From contig CAYRMW010000050.1 of NCBI GenBank assembly GCA_964425595.1, positions 1 through 17,892 on the forward strand: a DNA stretch of 17,892 nt, given 5' to 3'. The stretch comes from Caccovicinus sp964425595 (lineage in GTDB: Bacteria > Bacillota > Clostridia > Lachnospirales > Lachnospiraceae). Positions 6,267-12,485 of this stretch are shown piece after piece. The translations under genes and the position numbers were made by a program. The number at the start of each line of letters is the position of its first letter. Position 1 is the first letter of the stretch. Below the pieces are notes generated by a model, which worked only from the letters and a program-made list of their open reading frames with translations, did not search any database and had not been told where the DNA came from.

Positions 6267-7070
6267 TTATTTCTGGCGGAAGACCGGGTCGGCCGGATAG
6301 CCGCCCGTAAGCTTTTGCATGGTCCGCGGGACCGCGTCCCTCGACGTCTTCCAGTCCGCGTCCGTGTTCCGATAGTCGAACTTGTCGATAAACCAGTTGA
6401 TGTCCTCCTGGATCCGCTCCAGGTTCTCCTCCATCAGCCGGTAAAGCGCCGGAACCACCTCCTGCTGCTCTTCCGGCGAAAAATCCCGCTGGCACGCTTC
6501 CAGCAGATCCGCAAAATGCGGAAGACAGAAGCCCTTGGACGCCTTCAGGCGCTGAAGGAACTCCGGTTCCTTTTGGATCAGATAGAGGAACGTCCGGATA
6601 ATCCGTCCGTAGGCTTGCGAAAACCGGCTGCATACGTAGCAGGTTTCCTCGGAGGCCTTCATCCAGTTTCCTATCTCACCGCTCTTTGCGTCTCCTGCCG
6701 CCGCGGCGGAATGGCGGATGCCGCCGGGAAGGCGCGAAAAGAAGGAGGGCTTCCCCTCCGGCGCTGCTTTTGCCGGTGCCGTGATCTTTCCCCGGGCCTG
6801 ATCCTTTAACCGGGCCCGCATCCGGTCCAGCCGTGTCTTTAAGATCCAGGCATTCCCCAGGGAATTGCCGTAATCATACATCATCTTCGTATGATGGCGG
6901 CAGAAACCGGCCTCATCCGTTTTCGCCCGGATATCGTCCTCCATATAAGAAGCTCCCAGCACAAAGGCGATCGTCTCCTGCTCCATCTTCCGCTCCAGAT
7001 AACAGCAGGGGCACTCGTCCGCGGCCTTCAGCGCGTCCATCACTTCGATCGTATATAGTTTTTCTTTCAT
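6267..7070 (-). CDS. DUF6062-type cysteine-rich protein, function unknown
   Basis: I recognise the general family (DUF6062, Clostridia) but know of no function. The 267-residue product is predicted cytoplasmic and has no signal peptide or membrane segment. It seems internally duplicated: C20-P-C-C23 ... F-C57-R-H-H60 in the first half and C144-Y-V-C147 ... F-C182-L-P-H185 in the second. The spacings from first to third Cys are 37 and 38 residues, and each third Cys is preceded by GF. This CxxC...CxxH pattern could bind zinc or an iron-sulfur cluster; that is inference. The halves are joined by a basic, Ala/Pro-rich linker (about 85-130). It is the first gene of the operon, preceded by the promoter at 7188-7217, and has an AGGGA 9 nt before the ATG. 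Confidence 0.75.
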   Translation of the reverse strand: MKEKLYTIEVMDALKAADECPCCYLERKMEQETIAFVLGASYMEDDIRAKTDEAGFCRHHTKMMYDYGNSLGNAWILKTRLDRMRARLKDQARGKITAPAKAAPEGKPSFFSRLPGGIRHSAAAAGDAKSGEIGNWMKASEETCYVCSRFSQAYGRIIRTFLYLIQKEPEFLQRLKASKGFCLPHFADLLEACQRDFSPEEQQEVVPALYRLMEENLERIQEDINWFIDKFDYRNTDADWKTSRDAVPRTMQKLTGGYPADPVFRQK

Positions 7071-7150
7071 TTCCGGCTATCCCTTCCTGCCGCGATATCC
7101 GTGCTGACGTGGTGGGGCGGCGCGGGTATACGCGGCGGCGTTTGCTGTGC

Positions 7151-7175
7151 GCCCGGGACGAAACGACGCCCGGGC
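7151..7175 (-). other. GC hairpin at the start of the DUF6062-scpAB-hflX transcript
   Basis: GCCCGGG (7151-7157) and CCCGGGC (7169-7175) form a perfect 7-bp stem around an 11-nt loop. If the promoter at 7188-7217 is used, the hairpin lies within the first 35 nt of the transcript and may protect its 5' end. It also lies just after the histidine kinase stop codon and could slow read-through, but it lacks a T-run. Confidence 0.45.
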
Positions 7176-7187
7176 TTTCGCCTCCCT

Positions 7188-7217
7188 ATTATACACAAGA
7201 TTTCGGTGCCTTGTAAA
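7188..7217 (-). promoter_or_regulatory. Promoter of the DUF6062-scpAB-dut-hflX operon
   Basis: On the minus strand a -35 TTTACA (7212-7217, one mismatch) is followed by an 18-bp spacer and a perfect TATAAT (7188-7193). The TAA inside this -10 hexamer is the stop codon of the histidine kinase gene. The predicted start is near 7181, giving a leader of about 110 nt. Confidence 0.8.
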
Positions 7218-8142
7218 GCGATTCCCAGGTTTTACGGATCTCACCCTGCCGCGTCTTCAGGATGACGTAGAAGCAGTTCATGCCGTCCCGGTATTCCACG
7301 CCGGCCCGGCCGCCGTGAAAATGGACGATATCTCCGGCTATGGCAAGCCCCAGCCCGCACCCCGTCCGTCCGGCCGTTTCCTCCGCCCGGTAAAAACGGC
7401 CAAAGATCTGCCCGATCTTCTCCCGGGGAATCGGCTTCCCCTGGCTGTTGACCCAAAGACAGACACGACTGCGGGAAACGCGCTCCAGGATTACCTGGGC
7501 CTGCCCGTTATCCGAAGTGTATTTTACGCTGTTATCCAAAAGCACCTGGATCACCTGGCCGATCTGCTGTTCATTCCCCCAGACCGACAGATCTTTTTCG
7601 ATCTTCCAGGAAATTTCCTTTCCCATCTGATAAAAAAGCGGCTCGAAAAGAAGGATCTTTTCGGCAACCGCCCGGCTCAGATCAAATTTTTTCCAGTATT
7701 TCCGACTCCGGCTCATCTCTTCGCTCCTGGCCATGGACAGCAGATCATCCAGCATGACCGCCATCTGTCCACATTCCTCGTCCATATGCTCCAGCCAGCG
7801 GTCCCAGTCGTCGCTGACGCCTCCGCAGCTTTCTTTCAGCATGGACGCGTTCGCGGCGATCACCGCAAGCGGCGTCTTTAACTCATGGGAGATATCCGCC
7901 GCCGCCCGCTTCTGAAAGCGCAGCAGCCGCTCCGCCGGCCCGGCGGTCCACCCGGCAAAAAGCAGGGAGAAGACCAGCGCGCAGCTCCAGACCACGCCGC
8001 AGGTCATCAGCTGGATCCGGAACAGATCGCGGCGCAGATGTCCGCCGACCAAAAAAGCGGCAGCCAGCGAAAGCAAAACCGCTGCCGTAACCACCGCCAT
8101 CGTACCAAAGATAAATTTTAACCGAAGTCTTTCCGGCTTCAT
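7189..8142 (-). CDS. Sensor histidine kinase, intramembrane-sensing type
   Basis: The 317-residue kinase has two N-terminal membrane segments (about 11-33 and 46-64) joined by a loop of only about 12 residues, so it lacks an extracellular sensor domain. There is no clear HAMP domain. The H-box is DISHELKTPL with the phosphorylated His at 86. The ATPase domain shows the N-box LLDNSVKYT (Asn204), the F-box region IFGRFYR (about 246-252) and the G2 box GCGLGLAIA. Kinases of this shape often sense through a partner membrane protein, frequently an ABC transporter, and one is encoded upstream. The start codon overlaps the response regulator stop as ATGA. Confidence 0.93.
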   Translation of the reverse strand: MKPERLRLKFIFGTMAVVTAAVLLSLAAAFLVGGHLRRDLFRIQLMTCGVVWSCALVFSLLFAGWTAGPAERLLRFQKRAAADISHELKTPLAVIAANASMLKESCGGVSDDWDRWLEHMDEECGQMAVMLDDLLSMARSEEMSRSRKYWKKFDLSRAVAEKILLFEPLFYQMGKEISWKIEKDLSVWGNEQQIGQVIQVLLDNSVKYTSDNGQAQVILERVSRSRVCLWVNSQGKPIPREKIGQIFGRFYRAEETAGRTGCGLGLAIAGDIVHFHGGRAGVEYRDGMNCFYVILKTRQGEIRKTWESLYKAPKSCV

Positions 8143-8834
8143 TTTCCCATCGCCTCCGTCCGCACGGCTTTCTCCGCCAGCCGGTAGCCCAGCTTGCGCA
8201 GGGTCTGGATCTCGATATCCGCTTCGAGAAATTCCAGTTTTCTCCGGAGGAACGAGATGTGCGTCTCGACATTGTTCTCGACCGCCTCGCGCTCATTCCC
8301 CCAGACCTTTAATAAAAGCGTCTCCTTGGAGACGACGATCTCCCGGCTGCTTAACAGGATCCGCATGATCTCATATTCTTTTTTGCCCAGACGGATGCTT
8401 CCGCCCGGCCCGTGAAGAGTAAAATCGCCCTGGTTGAGCGAGATGTTCCCATAGCTTAAAACCAGCGGCACAATATCGCCCTTCCTCCTGGTCAGGGCGC
8501 CCATCACCGCCACCAGCTCCGAAACCGCAAAGGGCTTGGCCAGATAATAATCCGCTCCGCTTTCCAGTCCCAGGACGCGGTTGTCCGTATCGCTCCTGGC
8601 AGAGAGCATCAGCACAGGAATACTGTTCCGGTCCTGGCGCAGCTCGCGGACGATGGTGATCCCATCCTTTCCGGGCAGCACCACATCCAGGATGGCCGCG
8701 TCGTAGTCGCCGTCCCGCAGCAGACAGGCCGCCGTCTCGCCGTCGCCGCAGATCTGGCAGTCGTACCGCCGCTTCAGGACATCCCGGATGGATTCTGCCA
8801 GATGTTCATTGTCCTCCACGATCAATATCCTCAT
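8139..8834 (-). CDS. OmpR/PhoB-family response regulator
   Basis: The 231-residue regulator has a receiver domain with acidic pocket E7-D8, phosphorylation site D50 in AILDVVLPG, switch residue S78 and conserved K100 in LAKPF. A winged-helix DNA-binding domain of the OmpR type follows (about 130-225, with KEYEIMRILLSS, VWGNEREAVENNVETHISFLR in part, and RKLGYRL). I prefer the ATG at 8834 (MRILIVEDNE, standard N terminus, GGGAGA about 8 nt upstream) to an in-frame ATG at 8885, because the extra 17 residues are atypical and overlap the leader hairpin. It is coupled to the kinase gene by a 4-nt overlap. Direct repeats at 8919-8935 suggest it may control its own gene. Confidence 0.93.
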   Translation of the reverse strand: MRILIVEDNEHLAESIRDVLKRRYDCQICGDGETAACLLRDGDYDAAILDVVLPGKDGITIVRELRQDRNSIPVLMLSARSDTDNRVLGLESGADYYLAKPFAVSELVAVMGALTRRKGDIVPLVLSYGNISLNQGDFTLHGPGGSIRLGKKEYEIMRILLSSREIVVSKETLLLKVWGNEREAVENNVETHISFLRRKLEFLEADIEIQTLRKLGYRLAEKAVRTEAMGK

Positions 8835-8861
8835 CACGAATCTCTCCCGCTCTCCCATAAA

Positions 8862-8920
8862 AAATCCATCTGTATTTTCCGGCATTTTTCAGCAAAATGC
8901 AAGAGAATCCAGATGGATTT
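8862..8920 (-). other. Nested inverted repeats in the leader of the response regulator gene
   Basis: An 11-bp perfect inverted repeat, AAATCCATCTG (8862-8872) with CAGATGGATTT (8910-8920), encloses a second one, GCATTTT (8882-8888) with AAAATGC (8894-8900). On the minus strand the outer stem ends in six T residues just before the response regulator start region, so it resembles an attenuator. The outer 5' arm can also fold alone as AATCC-AGAT-GGATT, which would compete with the long stem. Confidence 0.5.
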
Positions 8921-8948
8921 CACATAGAATTCACAGATTGTCTGTCAA
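8919..8948 (-). promoter_or_regulatory. Candidate promoter and OmpR-type operator before the response regulator gene
   Basis: On the minus strand a perfect TTGACA (8943-8948) overlaps the permease stop codon and is followed at 16 bp by TATGTG (8921-8926), a poor -10. Two TGTGAA copies (8930-8935 and 8919-8924) are spaced 11 bp start to start, the spacing typical of sites for OmpR/PhoB-family dimers. Whether the repeats or the promoter function is not shown by sequence. Confidence 0.4.
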
Positions 8949-9949
8949 CGGCTCCGGATTTCCGTCCGCATAAAGCAGATATAGGAAGCGGCGAAAGCGA
9001 TCGCCGTCAAAGCCAGAAGCCCGGTCAGATGCGGCCACACCAGGAGCATACTCTGTCCCAGGGAAAGATATCCGCTGATGGCCCCGGAGAGCTGCTGGGG
9101 CAGGATAATGTTCGTCGTCCTGACGGACGGGTTCATGATCGTGGACACTGCCTCGCTGTACAGATAGTAAGGCGACAGGCGGTTTAGGTTCAGCTGCATA
9201 TTGTACTGATCCAGCAGCTGCCTGGCCGTCTCTGCCTGCGGTACGAACAGATTGGTCAGGATGCTGACGACCATCGACATAAACAAAGCGAAAAAGATCC
9301 AGAGCGCGATCACCGCCATGGCCGACGTGGCCGCATGGCGGCAGATCACCGAGAAAAAGATGGACAGCGCCAGCCAGAAACAGATGTAAATCGCGGTATA
9401 GAAAAGGAACACCGCTACTCTTCCGATTTCCTCCGAAGTGGGGAGGATCCCGGAAAACAGCACACCCACCGCGCCGATGATCAGGCCCATGGAGAATACC
9501 ATCATAAAGATGATGGCCGCTCCGGCCAGGAACTTGCCGTTGATCACCGCGTCCCGGTAGATCGGCTGCGCAACCAGGCGGTTTAACGTCCCCTCGGAGC
9601 GCTCGCTGTTGATGGCGTCAAAGCCCAGGGTCAGCCCTACAAAGGGACCAAGCAACCCGATAAAGGAGGTAAAGGACGGGATCGAGTTTCCGCTCAGAGT
9701 AAACAGCTTCAGGAAAATATACGTGGAATCGCTGTCGACCGCGTCCGCCAGGCTGGACAGAGCGCCGTAGATGCTGGCGCAGCTGGTCAGGGTGATCAGG
9801 ATCAGGACGATCAGGAAACGCTTGCTGCTGATATGGTCCGCCATCTCCTTGTGATAAAGCGCGACCAGGCCGTAGCTCCTTTCCTGAGACTCACTGCCGT
9901 TCTTTGCGATACCGGGAAAGGAAACCTTTTGTTTTTCCTGTACGGTCAT
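8945..9949 (-). CDS. ABC-2 type transporter permease
   Basis: The 334-residue protein has a hydrophilic N-terminal tail with the ABC-2 signature-like start YGLVALYHKEMADHISSKRF and about six membrane segments (near 44-65, 93-112, 141-166, 176-202, 208-234, 300-326). Between the second and third lies NSERSEGTLNRLVAQPI (114-130), the conserved cytoplasmic coupling loop of NatB/NosY-like permeases. A larger external loop lies between segments five and six. I start it at the ATG at 9949: AGGGG lies 9 nt upstream, and a much longer frame reaching 10192 reads antisense-like residues inside the ATPase gene. It overlaps the ATPase gene by 59 nt. The transported substrate is unknown; the neighbours suggest an envelope role. 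Confidence 0.88.
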   Translation of the reverse strand: MTVQEKQKVSFPGIAKNGSESQERSYGLVALYHKEMADHISSKRFLIVLILITLTSCASIYGALSSLADAVDSDSTYIFLKLFTLSGNSIPSFTSFIGLLGPFVGLTLGFDAINSERSEGTLNRLVAQPIYRDAVINGKFLAGAAIIFMMVFSMGLIIGAVGVLFSGILPTSEEIGRVAVFLFYTAIYICFWLALSIFFSVICRHAATSAMAVIALWIFFALFMSMVVSILTNLFVPQAETARQLLDQYNMQLNLNRLSPYYLYSEAVSTIMNPSVRTTNIILPQQLSGAISGYLSLGQSMLLVWPHLTGLLALTAIAFAASYICFMRTEIRSR

Positions 9950-10898
9950 TTGCCTCATCCCCTTTCTCAAAATATCTGCGGTAGATCTCATCCAGATCGT
10001 CGCCCTTCTGCCGCAAATGGGCGATGGTATAGCCTGCGTCCACGGCCCGGCGGCCCAGCTCCCGGCGGACATCCCAGCGGGACTCCACGATAAAGTAATC
10101 GCCTTTCCGTTCGACCTTCTCGACGTTGGAGAGGCCTTTGAGCAGTTTTCCATACCCCGCGTCGTTGGGGATGGCCGAGGTCTCCAGCACATACCGGCCT
10201 TCCTGGCTGGTCTGGGCCGCCAGTTCGTCGATCCGGCCGCAGGCGATCAGCTGGCCGTTTACAAAAAGGCCGACCCGGTCACAGATCTGCTGGATCTGGT
10301 AAAGCTGATGGGAGGAGATCAGAATCGTTCTCCCTTCCTCCACCGCCATCGCCCGGATCAGATCCATCAGTTCCCGCATTCCTTCCGGGTCAATGCCCAG
10401 GGTCGGCTCGTCCATGATGACGACGCTTGGATCCTTCATCAGCACATCGGCGATGCCGAGTCGCTGACGCATACCGCGGGAATAGGTCCCGGTCTTCTGA
10501 TCCGCCGCTTCCGTCATTCCCACTTTCTCCAACAGATCGTCGATCCTGGCTTCCGCAAGATCGTTGGACATCCCATTTAACTGAGCGGTAAAGCGCAGGT
10601 TGTCCCTGCCGGTCATGTCCGAATAAAAGCCCACATTGTCCGGGAGATAACCCACCATCCGCTTGATGGCGATCGGCTCCCGGGTGCAGTCCCTTCCGTT
10701 GATCCAGGCCTGCCCCGCGCTCGGCTCAGTCAGCCCCAGAAGCATCAGCGTCGTGGTCGTCTTCCCTGCGCCGTTCGGCCCCAGAAGGCCGAAGATCTCG
10801 CCCTTGCGGATCTCCAGGTTCAGATCGTCCACGGCTTTTTTCTCACCGTATAATTTCGTCAGACCCTCTGTCCGAATGATGTACGTTTCTTCTGCCAA
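9891..10898 (-). CDS. ABC transporter ATP-binding protein (CcmA/NatA type, TTG start)
   Basis: The 335-residue ATPase has Walker A GPNGAGKTT (40-48), the signature YSRGMRQR (139-146, the variant common in ABC-2 exporters), Walker B VVIMDEPTLG with catalytic Glu164, and the switch His197 in SSHQ. A C-terminal extension after about residue 225 (DUF4162-like) is usual for this group. I start it at a TTG at 10898: a strong AAGGAGGAG lies 6 nt upstream and the N terminus (AEETYIIRTEGLTKLYG) is standard. The longer in-frame ATG at 11021 would add 41 atypical residues and overlap the NEW3 gene. It should energise the permease encoded by the overlapping downstream gene. Confidence 0.93.
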   Translation of the reverse strand: MAEETYIIRTEGLTKLYGEKKAVDDLNLEIRKGEIFGLLGPNGAGKTTTTLMLLGLTEPSAGQAWINGRDCTREPIAIKRMVGYLPDNVGFYSDMTGRDNLRFTAQLNGMSNDLAEARIDDLLEKVGMTEAADQKTGTYSRGMRQRLGIADVLMKDPSVVIMDEPTLGIDPEGMRELMDLIRAMAVEEGRTILISSHQLYQIQQICDRVGLFVNGQLIACGRIDELAAQTSQEGRYVLETSAIPNDAGYGKLLKGLSNVEKVERKGDYFIVESRWDVRRELGRRAVDAGYTIAHLRQKGDDLDEIYRRYFEKGDEANDRTGKTKGFLSRYRKERQ

Positions 10899-10913
10899 GG
10901 TATTCTCCTCCTT
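10896..10913 (-). promoter_or_regulatory. Strong ribosome site deciding a TTG start
   Basis: On the minus strand AAGGAGGAG (10905-10913) is followed by a 6-nt spacer and TTG (10896-10898). No in-frame ATG or GTG lies at a better distance. A strong Shine-Dalgarno sequence may offset the weak start codon. Confidence 0.7.
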
Positions 10914-10992
10914 CCATGGCGGATCCGCTTCGCGGGGGACGCCGCCCGGCGCCTTCCCCGCCGCTTGCCGCGCCGCGAACCCGCACGCATCC

Positions 10993-12210
10993 TTAGCGTC
11001 TTCCGTACTTACGGAACACATAGCCTACGCCGCACACGGTGCAGACGATCACAAGGACAGCCACGATGCCCCAAATGGTGCTGGTCTTTACCGATACACG
11101 GAACTCGACGGACGAGCTGGCCTCGTCGCAGGAGGCGGTGAAGCTGGCCACGTAATCGCCGGTGATCGCGTCAGAGCTCGGCTTTACATGGACGATCACC
11201 TGCGTGGTGTTCCCTGCGGGAAGAGAGGAGATCATATTGTCATCCAGGTCAAAGGTGGCGGTCCAACCGGAGGGAAGGCTGGACGTCAGCGAGACATTCT
11301 CCAGATCTACATTTCCGGTGTTCGTCACATCCAGGGTCACATCCGCTTCCTGGTTCGCGTAAGCATCAAAGCTTAACCGGCCGTCCGGCGTGCTGACGCT
11401 CAGCCCGTAAGTCCCCGTGATGACGACCTTCAGTTCTGTACTCAGGGTCTCATCCGCGGATACGGCGCTGCAGGAGATCTCATACTCTCCGGCCTCTACG
11501 CCTTCCGGCGGCACGACCGATACGGTCAGTCCCTCGCTGTCGCCTGCCTCGACCTCGATCCCGGCTACCTTGGTGCTCTCGCCGGAGGGGGTGAAACTGA
11601 CGTTCCAGCCGGCCGGCGCACTGGAAGATAAGCTGTAGGACTGGCTCTTTAAGCCGTTATTGATCAGCGTGGTGCTGAAACTGAACGTGGTCCCGGAAGA
11701 ACCCTCCTGCTCCGGATATTCCGAAGTGAAGCTGCCTTTTCCGGCATTGACCTGGCTTACGATGAAGGAAAGGGTCAGGGAATCCTCGATGCCGTTGCCG
11801 GCGGAGGCCTGCACCGTCGCCTTATATGTGCCCTCGGTCAGCTCATCCGGCACCGTAACGTGCAGCGTCAGGGACGCCTCATTCTCGTTGCCGACATACA
11901 CCTGGCTTACCTCATAGCTTCCGCCCTGCAGGTAGCCTTCCCATCCGTCCGGAAGGGAAGCGATCGAAACGTCCGCGTCGACTCCGGAGCCGCTGTTATT
12001 GGCTAACGTCAGGGAGATGCTCAGGCTGTCGCCCGGCTTTACCGAGATCCCCGGATAACTGGTGGTAAGCTCCAGGCCGCCCGCGGCGTAAGTCCGCAGC
12101 GAACCGGTCAGGACCATCAGAAAAACAGCCGCGATCAGAGCCAGACCCCAAACGCGGCGGCGGATGCCCGCCATTTCCTCATCTTTTTTTCTTGCAATGA
12201 TTTTTTCCAT
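10993..12210 (-). CDS. NEW3-repeat surface protein (COG1470 type)
   Basis: The 405-residue product has an N-terminal signal or anchor segment (about residues 18-36, possible cleavage near TYAA, 40-43), three Ig-like repeats and a C-terminal membrane segment (about 378-397) with a short basic tail RKYGRR. The repeats share the NEW3 pattern: V-x-PG-x3-S/T, an NN or NTG turn, and a closing LP-x-GW-x-a-x-F/L motif (LPDGWEG, APAGWNVSF, LPSGWTATF). COG1470 proteins with NEW3 domains commonly neighbour ABC-2 transporters, and here the ATPase follows after 94 nt. The protein probably stands on the cell surface and binds carbohydrate or a transport substrate; that is inference. The ATG at 12210 has AAGGAG 7 nt upstream; a longer frame to 12327 lacks a ribosome site. 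Confidence 0.87.
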   Translation of the reverse strand: MEKIIARKKDEEMAGIRRRVWGLALIAAVFLMVLTGSLRTYAAGGLELTTSYPGISVKPGDSLSISLTLANNSGSGVDADVSIASLPDGWEGYLQGGSYEVSQVYVGNENEASLTLHVTVPDELTEGTYKATVQASAGNGIEDSLTLSFIVSQVNAGKGSFTSEYPEQEGSSGTTFSFSTTLINNGLKSQSYSLSSSAPAGWNVSFTPSGESTKVAGIEVEAGDSEGLTVSVVPPEGVEAGEYEISCSAVSADETLSTELKVVITGTYGLSVSTPDGRLSFDAYANQEADVTLDVTNTGNVDLENVSLTSSLPSGWTATFDLDDNMISSLPAGNTTQVIVHVKPSSDAITGDYVASFTASCDEASSSVEFRVSVKTSTIWGIVAVLVIVCTVCGVGYVFRKYGRR

Positions 12211-12217
12211 AAAGCCT

Positions 12218-12256
12218 CTCCTTCCTGCCCAAAGGCAGTTACTTCGAAACACTGCC
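12218..12256 (-). other. Competing hairpins next to the NEW3 ribosome site
   Basis: The segment GGCAG (12234-12238) can pair either with CTGCC at 12225-12229, adjacent to the GGAAGGAG ribosome site (12218-12225), or, as GGCAGT/ACTGCC, with 12251-12256. The two stems exclude each other. This could tune translation of the NEW3 gene, but the stems are short (5 and 6 bp). Confidence 0.35.
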
Positions 12257-12344
12257 GCTTTTGCCGCCCTCTGATTCCGTTCCCGGCAGATACGCGGCCG
12301 GCTTATCCCCCGCAAGCCGCCCGGCAATGATTTTTTACAAGTCT

Positions 12345-12378
12345 ATGATAAGGGAGAAAGCTTTAATGAAGCTTTAAT
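12345..12378 (-). promoter_or_regulatory. Promoter of the NEW3/ABC operon with 11-bp direct repeats
   Basis: Two perfect 10-mers, AAGCTTTAAT on the plus strand (12358-12367 and 12369-12378), are spaced exactly 11 bp. Seven bases further on the minus strand is TATCAT (12345-12350), one mismatch from a consensus -10. There is no good -35, and the repeats occupy that position, the usual layout of promoters activated by OmpR/PhoB-family regulators. The regulator encoded at 8139-8834 is the obvious candidate. The predicted leader is about 125 nt. Confidence 0.6.
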
Positions 12379-12410
12379 ATGTTTGAATTTACTATGAAAT
12401 CGACCGAACA

Positions 12411-12478
12411 CGGCGGCCCGCCCGCGCAAGCATAGCCCGACCGCAAAAGGTCAGGCGCACTGCGCGGACGGGCCGCCG
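12411..12478 (-). terminator. Large nested hairpin after the carboxypeptidase gene
   Basis: Arms of 17 bp (12411-12427 with 12462-12478, one wobble or mismatch) enclose a second stem of 8 bp (12435-12442 with 12449-12456) with a 6-nt loop. It starts 8 nt after the carboxypeptidase stop codon on the minus strand. No T-run follows (TGTTCGGTCGATTTC), so it may be a poor intrinsic terminator, an mRNA 3'-end stabiliser or a Rho-assisted site. Confidence 0.5.
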
Positions 12479-12485
12479 CATCCGC

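Noticed and set aside
9950..10192. Longer N terminus for the ABC permease
   Set aside because: The added residues are read in a different frame within the ATPase gene, have no similarity to permeases and lack a ribosome site; the ATG at 9949 is well placed.
10921..10992. Terminator between the NEW3 and ATPase genes
   Set aside because: The gap is very GC-rich but has no stem followed by a T-run, so I treat these genes as one operon.
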